Source: Methylophaga sp. (GTDB lineage: Bacteria > Pseudomonadota > Gammaproteobacteria > Nitrosococcales > Methylophagaceae). From it: 64,000 nucleotides of DNA. The first letter of the stretch is position 1. Each line of letters opens with the position of its first letter. Under the pieces are notes generated by a model. That model ran no database searches. It was given only the letters and a program-made list of their open reading frames with translations, and was not told where the DNA came from. The translations under genes and the position numbers were made by a program. The stretch is from positions 248,001 to 312,000 of the forward strand of contig NZ_VENF01000004.1 in NCBI RefSeq assembly GCF_009711715.1, written 5' to 3'. Below, in pieces: positions 55,003 through 64,000 of this stretch.

Positions 55003-56721
55003 ATGGCTGGTCAGATCCCCACACAATTCATTGATGAACTGCTCACGCGCATCGATATCGTTGATGTTATCGATGCGCGGGTAGCGCTCAAAAAAGCGGG
55101 CAAGAACCTCCACGCCTGCTGTCCGTTTCATAACGAAAAAACCCCTTCCTTTACGGTCAGCCCTGACAAGCAGTTCTATCATTGCTTTGGTTGCGGTGCC
55201 CATGGCACGGCTATCGGCTTTTTGATGGAATACGACCAGCTCAGCTTCCCCGAAGCGATTCAGGAACTGGCTGATCAGGTGGGCATGACTGTGCCGACCA
55301 CCCAGCAGGCTAATTTATCGCCGGCCAAGCAGAATCTGTATGAGCTGATGGACAAAGTGGGGCGCTATTACATGCATCAGCTCCACAATCATCCACAGCG
55401 ACAGCCTTTTGTCGATTATCTGAAACAGCGCGGCCTCTCTGCCAAAACCATAGAAACCTTCGGTCTGGGTATGGCGCCAGATGGCTGGGATAATGTGCTG
55501 AAAACTTTCGGCAGCAATCCACAGGTCATGAAGCAATTACTGGATGGTGGCCTGCTAATCAAAAACGATAAAGGCCGCACCTACGACCGCTTCCGCAACC
55601 GGATTATGTTCCCAATCCGTGATCGTCGGGGCAGGGTGATTGGTTTTGGCGGCCGGGTGATGGATGATTCCACCCCCAAGTATCTGAATTCGCCGGAAAC
55701 ACCGATTTTCCATAAGGGGACCGAGCTCTATGGCTTGTATCAGGCTCGCAAAGCTAACCGGCGGCTGGAACGCATTCTGATCGTAGAAGGCTATATGGAC
55801 GTGATTGCACTGGCGGAATTCGGTATCAACAACGCCGTCGCCACCCTTGGTACCTCTACCACGGCCGATCATCTGCGAGTTCTGCTGAGAACGGCGCCTG
55901 AAGTCGTATTCTGTTTTGATGGTGACCGGGCCGGCCGTGATGCTGCCTGGCGCGCAGCGGAAAATGCCCTGTCGATGCTGGGCGGTAATCAGCAGCTGAA
56001 GTTTATGTTCCTGCCGGAAGGCGAAGATCCGGACAGTCTGGTCAGAAACCAGGGACCGGAAGCCTTCAACCGGCGCGTGGAAATGGCGCTGAATTATTCA
56101 GACTTCTTTTTTGAAACACTCTGTAGCCGTGTTGATGTGAACTCCATGGACGGTCGTGCCCGTCTGGTGGAAATGACCAAGCCTTACCTCAAACATGTGC
56201 CTGCAGGGGTTTACCGGGATCTGCTGGAGCAGCGGCTGGCCGAAATCAGTAAAACCAATATGGCAACGCTGAACCGGCACCTGGAAAAGCCGGCACAGCA
56301 ACCCAAAAAAGCAACCAGAAAGCCCGGCACAGCCGCAATGACCCCGATCCGAATGGCGATCACCATCGTGCTGCAATATCCGATTCTTGCCAGGGAAATC
56401 GACAATATCAGTGCCGTCGCTCACCTGAAGCAGCCCGGCGTAAATATTTTTATCGAACTGGTTGAAACCCTGCATCAACACCCCCACTTAACCACTGCGG
56501 CCCTGCTGGAACGCTGGCGCGACAAGGAAAACGGGGCACATCTTCAGAAACTTGCCCTGCAACCGCTAACCTTGTCAGCGGATGCACTCAAACATGAACT
56601 CACGGGCATCGTCTCTCGTCTTATTAAAGAAGCCAGACAGCAGCGAATTCATGAGCTGACCAGCAAGCCGTTTAGTGCACTCACGGAAGCAGAAAAGGCT
56701 GAAGTGAAGTCTTATAAGTGA
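55003..56721 (+). CDS. dnaG: DNA primase
   Basis: 572 residues from the ATG at 55003 (MAGQIPTQFIDELLTRIDIV). The CHC2 zinc ribbon has Cys40, His43, Cys61 and Cys64. The TOPRIM core has ILIVEGYMDVIAL (near 260-272) and VFCFDGDRAGRDAAWRA. The C-terminal helicase-binding part is less conserved, after a Lys/Pro linker near 425-445. It makes RNA primers for DnaB-driven replication. Part of the rpsU-yqeY-dnaG-rpoD operon. Confidence 0.97.
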   Translation: MAGQIPTQFIDELLTRIDIVDVIDARVALKKAGKNLHACCPFHNEKTPSFTVSPDKQFYHCFGCGAHGTAIGFLMEYDQLSFPEAIQELADQVGMTVPTTQQANLSPAKQNLYELMDKVGRYYMHQLHNHPQRQPFVDYLKQRGLSAKTIETFGLGMAPDGWDNVLKTFGSNPQVMKQLLDGGLLIKNDKGRTYDRFRNRIMFPIRDRRGRVIGFGGRVMDDSTPKYLNSPETPIFHKGTELYGLYQARKANRRLERILIVEGYMDVIALAEFGINNAVATLGTSTTADHLRVLLRTAPEVVFCFDGDRAGRDAAWRAAENALSMLGGNQQLKFMFLPEGEDPDSLVRNQGPEAFNRRVEMALNYSDFFFETLCSRVDVNSMDGRARLVEMTKPYLKHVPAGVYRDLLEQRLAEISKTNMATLNRHLEKPAQQPKKATRKPGTAAMTPIRMAITIVLQYPILAREIDNISAVAHLKQPGVNIFIELVETLHQHPHLTTAALLERWRDKENGAHLQKLALQPLTLSADALKHELTGIVSRLIKEARQQRIHELTSKPFSALTEAEKAEVKSYK

Positions 56722-56741
56722 ATGTTTTTAAGTTTAATTTG

Positions 56742-56770
56742 ATGCAATACTATGGTCGCTTCGGTATAAT
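56742..56770 (+). promoter_or_regulatory. Candidate internal promoter for rpoD
   Basis: A perfect -10 TATAAT (56765-56770) lies 42 bp before the rpoD ATG. The best -35 at 17-bp spacing is ATGCAA (56742-56747), a weak match. It would let rpoD be expressed apart from dnaG, as internal promoters do in E. coli. Confidence 0.4.
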
Positions 56771-56812
56771 GAAGTGTTCACGACAAGAAGCGTCGAGGGT
56801 TAAAGGGGCCGC

Positions 56813-58654
<1,842 letters not shown>

Positions 58655-58668
58655 GACATTAACTTGTC

Positions 58669-58745
<77 letters not shown>

Positions 58746-58753
58746 TATAAATC

Positions 58754-58790
58754 AAAGCCTTGGCGTTATTTTTAGCGCTGAGGCTTTTTT
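58754..58790 (+). terminator. Terminator after tRNA-Ile
   Basis: AAAGCCTTGGCG pairs with CGCTGAGGCTTT (two G-T pairs) around a T/A-rich loop, followed by TTTT, 9 bp after the tRNA. Confidence 0.75.
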
Positions 58791-58877
58791 GTTTTCTTGT
58801 TCTGTGCCACTTGCGATTTATCTTTCAATCAAATCTTTACAAAGATTTCATCCCAGTCATGTTGCTTTGGTAGTCGT

Positions 58878-58906
58878 TTGACAGTTGTCAGCTCGTCCAA
58901 CAGAAT
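58878..58906 (+). promoter_or_regulatory. Candidate sigma-70 promoter for the BCCT transporter
   Basis: A perfect -35 TTGACA (58878-58883), 17-bp spacer, and -10 CAGAAT (58901-58906, 4 of 6). It lies 82 bp before the transporter ATG in the 243-bp gap after the tRNA. The rest of the gap shows only the terminator. Confidence 0.5.
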
Positions 58907-58988
58907 GAATCAGGCTTATCTAAGCGTTTCATCGTCTGCCGCAGCCAGTCGTCCCTGTCAGTAATAATTAAATAAAAGGAAACGAATT

Positions 58989-61037
58989 ATGGCTACTGAC
59001 GCCGCTTCGGGTGTTAAGAAATCGACCATATTAATCCCGGTGTTTTTCCCCGCCGTTATTGTTACGTTGCTGTTGGTTATCGGCACGATCAGCAACCCCG
59101 AACTGGCAGGACGGGCCTTTGATCAGACCCTGAGTTACCTGACTGTAAACTTTGGCTGGTTTTACATGCTGGCTGTGGCTTTTTTTCTGGTGTTTATTGT
59201 CGCGCTGGCAGTCTCCCCCTGGGGCCGTATCAAGCTGGGTCCCGATCATGCGCTGCCGCAATACAGCTTCCCGGCCTGGTTTGCCATGCTGTTTTCGGCC
59301 GGTTACGGCATCGCTTTACTGTTCTTTGGTGTCGCCGAGCCGGTCCTGCATTATTCGACACCGCCACAAGGCGCACCGGAGACGATCGATGCCGCCAAAC
59401 AGGCCATGCAGATCGCCTTTTTCCACTGGGGCTTTCATATCTGGGGTATCTATGGCCTGACCGGGCTGCTGCTGGCTTATTTTGCTTTCCGGCATGGTTT
59501 GCCACTGTCGATGCGTTCGGCGCTGTATCCGATAATCGGTGAGCGTATTCACGGTCCGATTGGGCATACCGTCGATGTGGTGGCGATACTGGGTACTCTG
59601 TTCGGTATTGCGACCACTTTGGGGCTCTCGGTGGCGCAGATTAATGCCGGTATGAATTATCTGTGGTCGTCTATCCCCGTCAGCACGACGGTGCAGGTGA
59701 TTACCATTGCCTTTATTACCGGTCTCGCCATTTTCTCGGTCGTCGCCGGTATGGATAAAGGGGTGAAACGGTTATCCATTCTCAATATGGTGCTGGCCGT
59801 GGCGCTGATGAGCTTTGTGTTTATCATGGGGCCGACCGTCAATATTCTGGAAGCCTTCCTGCAGAACACCGGGAGTTATCTGAATAATATTGTTGAACGT
59901 ACCTTTAATCTGCAGGCCTATTCGAGAAGTGACTGGATTGGTAACTGGACACTGTTTATTTTCGGCTGGACGATTGCCTGGGCACCGTTTGTCGGTCTCT
60001 TTATTGCCAAAATCAGCCGTGGCAGAACCATCCGTCAGTTTGTGTTCGGCGTACTGCTGGTGCCGACGATATTCACCTTTATGTGGTTCTCGATTTTTGG
60101 TGACACGGCCTTACACCTGATCATGAACGAGGGGTATACCGCGCTGATTTCCGAAGTCCAGAACGACACGGCAATAGCCCTGTTTAAACTTTACGAGCAA
60201 CTGCCACTGACCTCGATTGTGTCGTTTATCACTGTGATTCTGATCATGACGTTCTTTGTTACGTCTTCGGACTCCGGCTCACTGGTCATTGACTCGCTGG
60301 CCTCGGGCGGCGCCAGTCAGACACCGGTCTGGCAGCGTGTTTTCTGGGCTTCCCTGGAAGGCTTGCTGGCCGCTGCGCTGCTGATTGCCGGTGGTCTGGG
60401 TGCCCTGCAGACAATGAGTATTACCAGTGCCCTGCCATTTTCCATCATTCTGATACTGTCGGCTATCGGTATGTGGCGGGCACTGATAATCGAGGGGCAT
60501 AGAGAGGTCAGCCTGCAGGCACATATGCAATCAGCCGGCCCGGCCAGTAAACGTGGCTGGCGACAGAGATTGTCGGGACTGATTGATTACCCCGGCTACG
60601 ATGAAGTGGCAGGTTTTATCACCAACAACGTGCATCCGGCCATGCGTTATGTCGAGGAAGTGATTAAAGAAAAAGGCTGGCCGGTGGTAGTGGCGCATGA
60701 TGAAACCCATCACCGTGCCTATATTGAAGTGGTACTCAAGGATCAGCTCGACTTTATTTACGATATCCGGATGCGGGCGTATGCCAGACCGAGTTTTGCC
60801 TACCCTGAACGGCCAAGAGATCCGGACGGGGATGAGCGCTATTACCGTGCCGAGGTTTTCTTGCGGCGGGGTGGTCAGCAATACAACGTCTACGGTTACG
60901 AGGAAGAGGAAATTATCGAGGATATCCTGCACCAGTTTGAGAAGTATCTGCACTTCCTGCATATCTCCCCCGGCATTTTGCCGTGGAAGATGCAGGAGCA
61001 TGACGATATGCTCAATGGTGAGGAGCAAAAAACCTAA
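58989..61037 (+). CDS. BCCT-family transporter (choline/glycine betaine, BetT-like)
   Basis: 682 residues from the ATG eight bases after AGGA. Twelve membrane helices (about 15-495) with the BCCT signature GWTIAWAPFVGLFIAKISRG near 326-345, and INAGMNYLW in the unwound helix. A long soluble C-terminus (about 500-682) is typical of BetT-type osmosensing transporters. It imports quaternary amines such as choline or glycine betaine for osmoprotection; the exact substrate cannot be read. Fits a salt-tolerant organism. Convergent with the porin gene, overlapping 4 bp. Confidence 0.93.
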   Translation: MATDAASGVKKSTILIPVFFPAVIVTLLLVIGTISNPELAGRAFDQTLSYLTVNFGWFYMLAVAFFLVFIVALAVSPWGRIKLGPDHALPQYSFPAWFAMLFSAGYGIALLFFGVAEPVLHYSTPPQGAPETIDAAKQAMQIAFFHWGFHIWGIYGLTGLLLAYFAFRHGLPLSMRSALYPIIGERIHGPIGHTVDVVAILGTLFGIATTLGLSVAQINAGMNYLWSSIPVSTTVQVITIAFITGLAIFSVVAGMDKGVKRLSILNMVLAVALMSFVFIMGPTVNILEAFLQNTGSYLNNIVERTFNLQAYSRSDWIGNWTLFIFGWTIAWAPFVGLFIAKISRGRTIRQFVFGVLLVPTIFTFMWFSIFGDTALHLIMNEGYTALISEVQNDTAIALFKLYEQLPLTSIVSFITVILIMTFFVTSSDSGSLVIDSLASGGASQTPVWQRVFWASLEGLLAAALLIAGGLGALQTMSITSALPFSIILILSAIGMWRALIIEGHREVSLQAHMQSAGPASKRGWRQRLSGLIDYPGYDEVAGFITNNVHPAMRYVEEVIKEKGWPVVVAHDETHHRAYIEVVLKDQLDFIYDIRMRAYARPSFAYPERPRDPDGDERYYRAEVFLRRGGQQYNVYGYEEEEIIEDILHQFEKYLHFLHISPGILPWKMQEHDDMLNGEEQKT

Positions 61038-62104
61038 AAGCCGAAGTGGTATCTGAAGCCGGCGGCGAAGACCTTGCCGCCGCTGATACTGCTGTTAAAG
61101 CCGGCGAGTCCCTCCTGCTTGCCGGTCAGTGCCGCCGTTTCCTGTTCCTGATAGTATTCGGCAAACAGAATCAGGTCTTCTTTGATCTGATGGTCGATGC
61201 CGACATGGAACACGGTTTCGCCGTAGGATTCCACATCTGCGATCATCGCTTTATAGGTCAATTTGCCATGGCGGTATTCGGTATAAAGGTTGTAGGCATC
61301 GGCGCCGTCGCCATAGAAACTGTTGGGGTTATCGGTGTCGGTGGTTTCGTATTTGAGTACCACACTCCAGTTACCGAAGCGGTGCGCGGCTGAAACACCA
61401 TAAATGCGGTCCTTGTAGCCGTCGGCATTGCCTCGATCATCCATGCCCATCGCCAAAACTGTGCCGTTGTAACTGTAGCGGGCAAAAGCCTGGATACGGC
61501 GATCGTCGATCCGTGACGGTGAGCGCGCGTTACCCGCTGCTGAAGAATAGGACCCACCAAAGCTGAAGTCTTTTATGGTCGGGCTGACATAACTCAGCGT
61601 CTCTTTGACGCGGAAAGTGGTGTAGGTGGCAAAGCCGCTGTAAAAGGTGCTGAACTGATCGACCGGGTAAGTGATGGTGTTGTAGTAGGGCATCCATTGC
61701 TGGCCGGCCACCCAGGTGCCTATTGGTGTTTCCAGACCGAGACGCGCGACCCGTAAATCTTCTCTGTCATCACGGCCGGCACCGCCCTGATCATAAGGAT
61801 CGCCGAAACGAAAATTCGCGGTATCAAACGGCACTTCAAGCTGACCAAAGATACGGTAGTCTTCAGAGAAACGGTAGGCTGCATTGACCCCGACGCGTGA
61901 GAAGGCATCGCGCAGACCACGGTAATCATTCATGCTGGATTGATTATCGGGGTGGACTGATTCCGCCTGCATTCGCAGTGACAGATAGAAGTCATAACGG
62001 AAAGGATCTGAAGCGCCACTCTCCTGAGCCGAGAGCGGGAGTGAGAGAAGACTTAATGCGATGGAAGATAAAGTAATCGGACAGTGGGTCTTAGTAAAGC
62101 TCAT
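61034..62104 (-). CDS. Outer-membrane porin-like protein
   Basis: 356 residues from the ATG at 62102-62104, five bases after AGGAG. Signal peptide ends SLPLSA-QES near 26. The mature part is rich in amphipathic aromatic beta strands and ends in FRYHFGF, the C-terminal Phe needed for barrel assembly. Segments such as AYRFSEDYRIFGQLEVPF and LGLETPIGTWVAGQQWMPYYN resemble the general porin_4 family of diffusion porins. The substrate is unknown. It is convergent with the BCCT transporter; whether the two work together cannot be judged. Confidence 0.85.
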   Translation of the reverse strand: MSFTKTHCPITLSSIALSLLSLPLSAQESGASDPFRYDFYLSLRMQAESVHPDNQSSMNDYRGLRDAFSRVGVNAAYRFSEDYRIFGQLEVPFDTANFRFGDPYDQGGAGRDDREDLRVARLGLETPIGTWVAGQQWMPYYNTITYPVDQFSTFYSGFATYTTFRVKETLSYVSPTIKDFSFGGSYSSAAGNARSPSRIDDRRIQAFARYSYNGTVLAMGMDDRGNADGYKDRIYGVSAAHRFGNWSVVLKYETTDTDNPNSFYGDGADAYNLYTEYRHGKLTYKAMIADVESYGETVFHVGIDHQIKEDLILFAEYYQEQETAALTGKQEGLAGFNSSISGGKVFAAGFRYHFGF

Positions 62105-62194
62105 AATTCTCCTGTTTTCGAGCGGGTTCTCCATGTTGTATTGAAAAGATGAAGCGCTGCTGGCTGCGCAACAGCTGGATAATGTAGTGCCGGC

Positions 62195-62410
62195 TTACTG
62201 CCAGCCTTGAAGCCAGGTTTTGCTGTCTCGAAGCTGACGCCAGTCGATGTGATAGATTTTTTTGCTGATGACCGCTTCTAATTGACAGCTGCTGATGCCT
62301 CCCTTTTCATCGCGACTGACTTTTGTTACCAGAAAGTGCTTTTCACGATGCTGTGGCTGACGAGCAGTCCACTTGGATAATTTCAGTTTGTTGGGATGAA
62401 TCGCGTTCAT
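62195..62410 (-). CDS. TIGR02450 family Trp-rich small protein
   Basis: 71 residues from the ATG at 62408-62410 (MNAIHPNKLKLSKWTARQPQ), the typical family start; an in-frame GTG nine codons earlier is also open. The conserved pattern KLSKWTA…REKHFLVTKV…CQLEAVISKKIYHIDWRQL…W (Trp at 14, 56, 65 and 70 approximately) matches TIGR02450 proteins, common in marine gammaproteobacteria. No function is known. It is divergent from pdxH. Confidence 0.82.
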   Translation of the reverse strand: MNAIHPNKLKLSKWTARQPQHREKHFLVTKVSRDEKGGISSCQLEAVISKKIYHIDWRQLRDSKTWLQGWQ

Positions 62411-62535
62411 AAACCGGGCTTTATCAAAAGGAATCACAGATTATTCACAAATCCAGTGATATCTAAGTGAAAATTGTCACAGTCACAAGGCTGACATCAG
62501 CCGACGTTATTGCTGCAACAACAGGCGAAATACAT

Positions 62536-63177
62536 ATGAACAGATCCTTACAGGATTTACGCAAAACCTATGAAAAAGGGCAGCTGGATGAGAATGAGAC
62601 CAGCAATGCCCCCTACGATCAGTTTCGAAAATGGTTTGATGAAGCGCTTAAATATGGTTTTTTCGAGCCCAACGCAATGACCCTTGCAACGGTCGATCAA
62701 CGGGGGCGTCCCGCCTGTCGTCCCGTCTTAATCAAAGACCATGATGCCCGCGGCATTATCTGGTTCTCCAATTACCACAGCCGTAAAGGTCAGCAACTGA
62801 CGCAGAACCCTTTTGCCGCCCTGCAGTTTTACTGGGCCGAACTAGAGCGTGTGATTCGGGTAGAAGGCCGGGTCGAGAAAATCCTGGCAAAAGATTCGGA
62901 TGAGTACTTCAACTCACGGCCACTCAGTCATCGTATCGGCGCCTGGGCTTCACCCCAGAGCCAGGTTATCCCCGGCCGTAAAACGATTGTGACCAACGCT
63001 GCCCGCTATGGTGCCGAGTTTGGATTGCATCCGCCACGGCCGCCGCACTGGGGCGGTTACCGTCTGATCCCGGATTACTGGGAGTTCTGGCAGGGCCGGC
63101 CATCTCGTCTGCATGATCGCATCGCCTATACGCTGTCAGATAACGGCGAGTGGATTAAGCAGCGTTTGGCACCCTGA
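62536..63177 (+). CDS. pdxH: Pyridoxamine 5'-phosphate oxidase
   Basis: 213 residues from the ATG at 62536 ([20 protein letters not shown]); a longer GTG-start frame is less likely. FMN-binding blocks [20 protein letters not shown] and [23 protein letters not shown], with the C-terminal RLHDRIAY and RLAP, are those of PdxH. It oxidises pyridoxamine or pyridoxine phosphate to pyridoxal phosphate. It ends at a terminator. Confidence 0.95.
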   Translation: MNRSLQDLRKTYEKGQLDENETSNAPYDQFRKWFDEALKYGFFEPNAMTLATVDQRGRPACRPVLIKDHDARGIIWFSNYHSRKGQQLTQNPFAALQFYWAELERVIRVEGRVEKILAKDSDEYFNSRPLSHRIGAWASPQSQVIPGRKTIVTNAARYGAEFGLHPPRPPHWGGYRLIPDYWEFWQGRPSRLHDRIAYTLSDNGEWIKQRLAP

Positions 63178-63281
63178 CCCGACCACGCAGCAAATAAATT
63201 CAAGCGCTCAAATTTCACACCGACATACTGAGTGAGTGATGTGGTTTCAGCTTCTCACTTGTTCACCTTCTGTCGTTTATT

Positions 63282-63310
63282 AAGCTGGGTTTTCACCCGG
63301 CTTCTTTTTT
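63282..63310 (+). terminator. Terminator downstream of pdxH
   Basis: AAGCTGGGT-TTTC-ACCCGGCTT (one T-G pair) followed by CTTTTTT. It is 105 bp after the pdxH stop; nothing else is recognisable in that stretch. Confidence 0.75.
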
Positions 63311-63317
63311 CCCCAAT

Positions 63318-63343
63318 AAAAAAGGCCCATCCGAAGATGGGCC
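63318..63343 (-). terminator. Terminator of the entericidin-like gene
   Basis: GGCCCATC-CGAA-GATGGGCC; on the minus strand the stem is followed by TTTTTTATT. It lies 17 bp beyond the small lipoprotein's stop. Confidence 0.8.
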
Positions 63344-63359
63344 CTGGCGATCAGTTCGC

Positions 63360-63503
63360 TTAGTAGTTGGTGTTTTCTTCTGCACTTTCATCGATGGCGC
63401 TACCGGCTGCTTCAACGTCTTCACCAGCACCTTCAATCGTGTTGCAGGCAGACAAAGCAAAAGCAAAAGTCAGTCCCAGAATAGAGGATGTCATGAATTT
63501 CAT
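63360..63503 (-). CDS. Entericidin EcnA/B-like small lipoprotein
   Basis: 47 residues from the ATG at 63501-63503, chosen because AAGGAG lies six bases upstream; a second ATG two codons earlier abuts it. A signal helix (SSILGLTFAFALSAC) ends in the lipobox with Cys, and the mature part NTIEGAGEDVEAAGSAIDES matches entericidin family lipoproteins. Entericidins A and B form an antidote/toxin lipoprotein pair in E. coli, but most homologues are uncharacterised cell-envelope lipoproteins. Only one copy is visible. Confidence 0.85.
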   Translation of the reverse strand: MKFMTSSILGLTFAFALSACNTIEGAGEDVEAAGSAIDESAEENTNY

Positions 63504-63883
63504 CTGCATCTCCTTTTGGCTTGAGGAAAAGGCCTTCAGGGCCATGAATTCAAACAATCGAAGTTTTGATTTAATCTTTTACGACTAATGGTTTTCATTA
63601 CTTACGATAGTTGCAGCTGTTAAAAGTTCACAACCGATTTCACATTTTGCTGAGATTGTTTTCCACCACTGTTCGGTTAACTCATTCAATCAATGAGTAT
63701 GTTATGGTTGAAATGAATCAATAGGAATTGCACTGCAACAGGCAGTTTCAATTCGTCCAATTGCGACCGAGTTCGCAGTTAATCAACCGCTGTCTGAACC
63801 AATGTCTGACATGTTTGTCACGACAGGTAGAGGAGAGCGGTTCCTCAGAACCACCGTTTAGACTTGTTTCATGGAGGTGTGTA
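63504..63883. other. Intergenic region between two small lipoprotein genes, with dyads
   Basis: 380 bp without a convincing gene, between the divergent entericidin-like gene and a second lipoprotein gene. It holds a perfect dyad ACTCATT-CAATC-AATGAGT (63680-63698) and a stem GGTTC-CTCA-GAACC (63839-63852) in the leader of the right-hand gene. TGTC and GACA half-sites recur around 63800-63830. These could be operator sites for the two divergent promoters; no regulator can be named. Confidence 0.5.
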
Positions 63884-64000
63884 ATGAAATCAATTTTTGA
63901 ATCCAAAACCTATTCAATGCTGACCCGAGTTTTAATGCTGATGTTTGCATTATCCGGTTTCGGCGTGCTGGCAGCCTGTGATAACCAGGATCCTGCTGAA
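63884..64000 (+). CDS. N-terminal part of a predicted lipoprotein (cut by window edge)
   Basis: 39 residues visible from the ATG at 63884, preceded by GGAGG at seven bases. A signal helix (MLMLMFALSGFGVLAA) ends in the lipobox LAAC with Cys32, followed by DNQDPAE. The Asp right after the Cys is the E. coli inner-membrane retention signal, so it may stay in the inner membrane. The family cannot be told from this fragment. Confidence 0.7.
   Translation, partial: MKSIFESKTYSMLTRVLMLMFALSGFGVLAACDNQDPAE

Overview
The window comes from a gammaproteobacterial methylotroph, most likely Methylophaga or a close relative. Two things point there. The housekeeping gene order is gammaproteobacterial (rpsU-yqeY-dnaG-rpoD-tRNA-Ile(CAT), gpmI-envC facing yibN-grxC-secB-gpsA, hisBHAFIE followed by tatABC). 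The window also carries tetrahydromethanopterin (H4MPT) C1 genes: the four-gene fhc operon, and a separate cluster for pterin/furan cofactor synthesis. The genus is an inference; the metabolic type is read from the genes. No IS element, prophage, CRISPR array or rRNA was found.

Layout. 0-15.2 kb is entirely on the minus strand: a hydrolase/MAPEG group holding what looks like a remnant of a tungstate-binding protein; DM13, HD-GYP and DUF4124 proteins; fructose-1,6-bisphosphatase; fhcBADC; a SPOR-domain cell-division protein; argS and priA. 15.2-15.5 kb is an AT-rich gap with a cluster of DnaA boxes, a candidate replication origin. 15.5-22 kb holds folA, two small genes, and one long minus-strand run of tat and his genes. 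22-27 kb has fnr beside ompW (with an FNR box between them), murJ, a Sco-like gene, oxyR and rubredoxin. 27.2-30.8 kb is recF-gyrB without dnaA or dnaN upstream; recF contains two parS (ParB-binding) sites. 31-36 kb has NDH-2 and a four-gene operon for H4MPT/methylofuran cofactor synthesis ending in mfnB. 36-42 kb has a LysR regulator, divergent metE/metR, a tandem-receiver protein with a dead first receiver, and a DJ-1 protein. 42-49 kb is ctpA-envC-gpmI facing arsR-type/yibN/grxC/secB/gpsA and a coiled-coil lipoprotein. 49.7-54 kb has a MidA-like methyltransferase, folM, folK, folB, plsY and tsaD. 54-59 kb is the macromolecular synthesis operon and a tRNA. 59-64 kb has a BCCT transporter, a porin, pdxH and small lipoproteins.

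How the genes fit together. FhcABCD takes the formyl group from formyl-H4MPT to formate through the methylofuran cofactor, and the 32.6-35.9 kb operon would supply the pterin and furan parts. Fbp, GpmI and GpsA belong to central carbon and lipid metabolism. FolA, FolM, FolK and FolB form the folate branch and MetE/MetR use methyl-folate, so both one-carbon carriers are represented. The DnaA boxes, parS sites, recF-gyrB and the many replication and translation genes suggest an origin-proximal chromosome segment.
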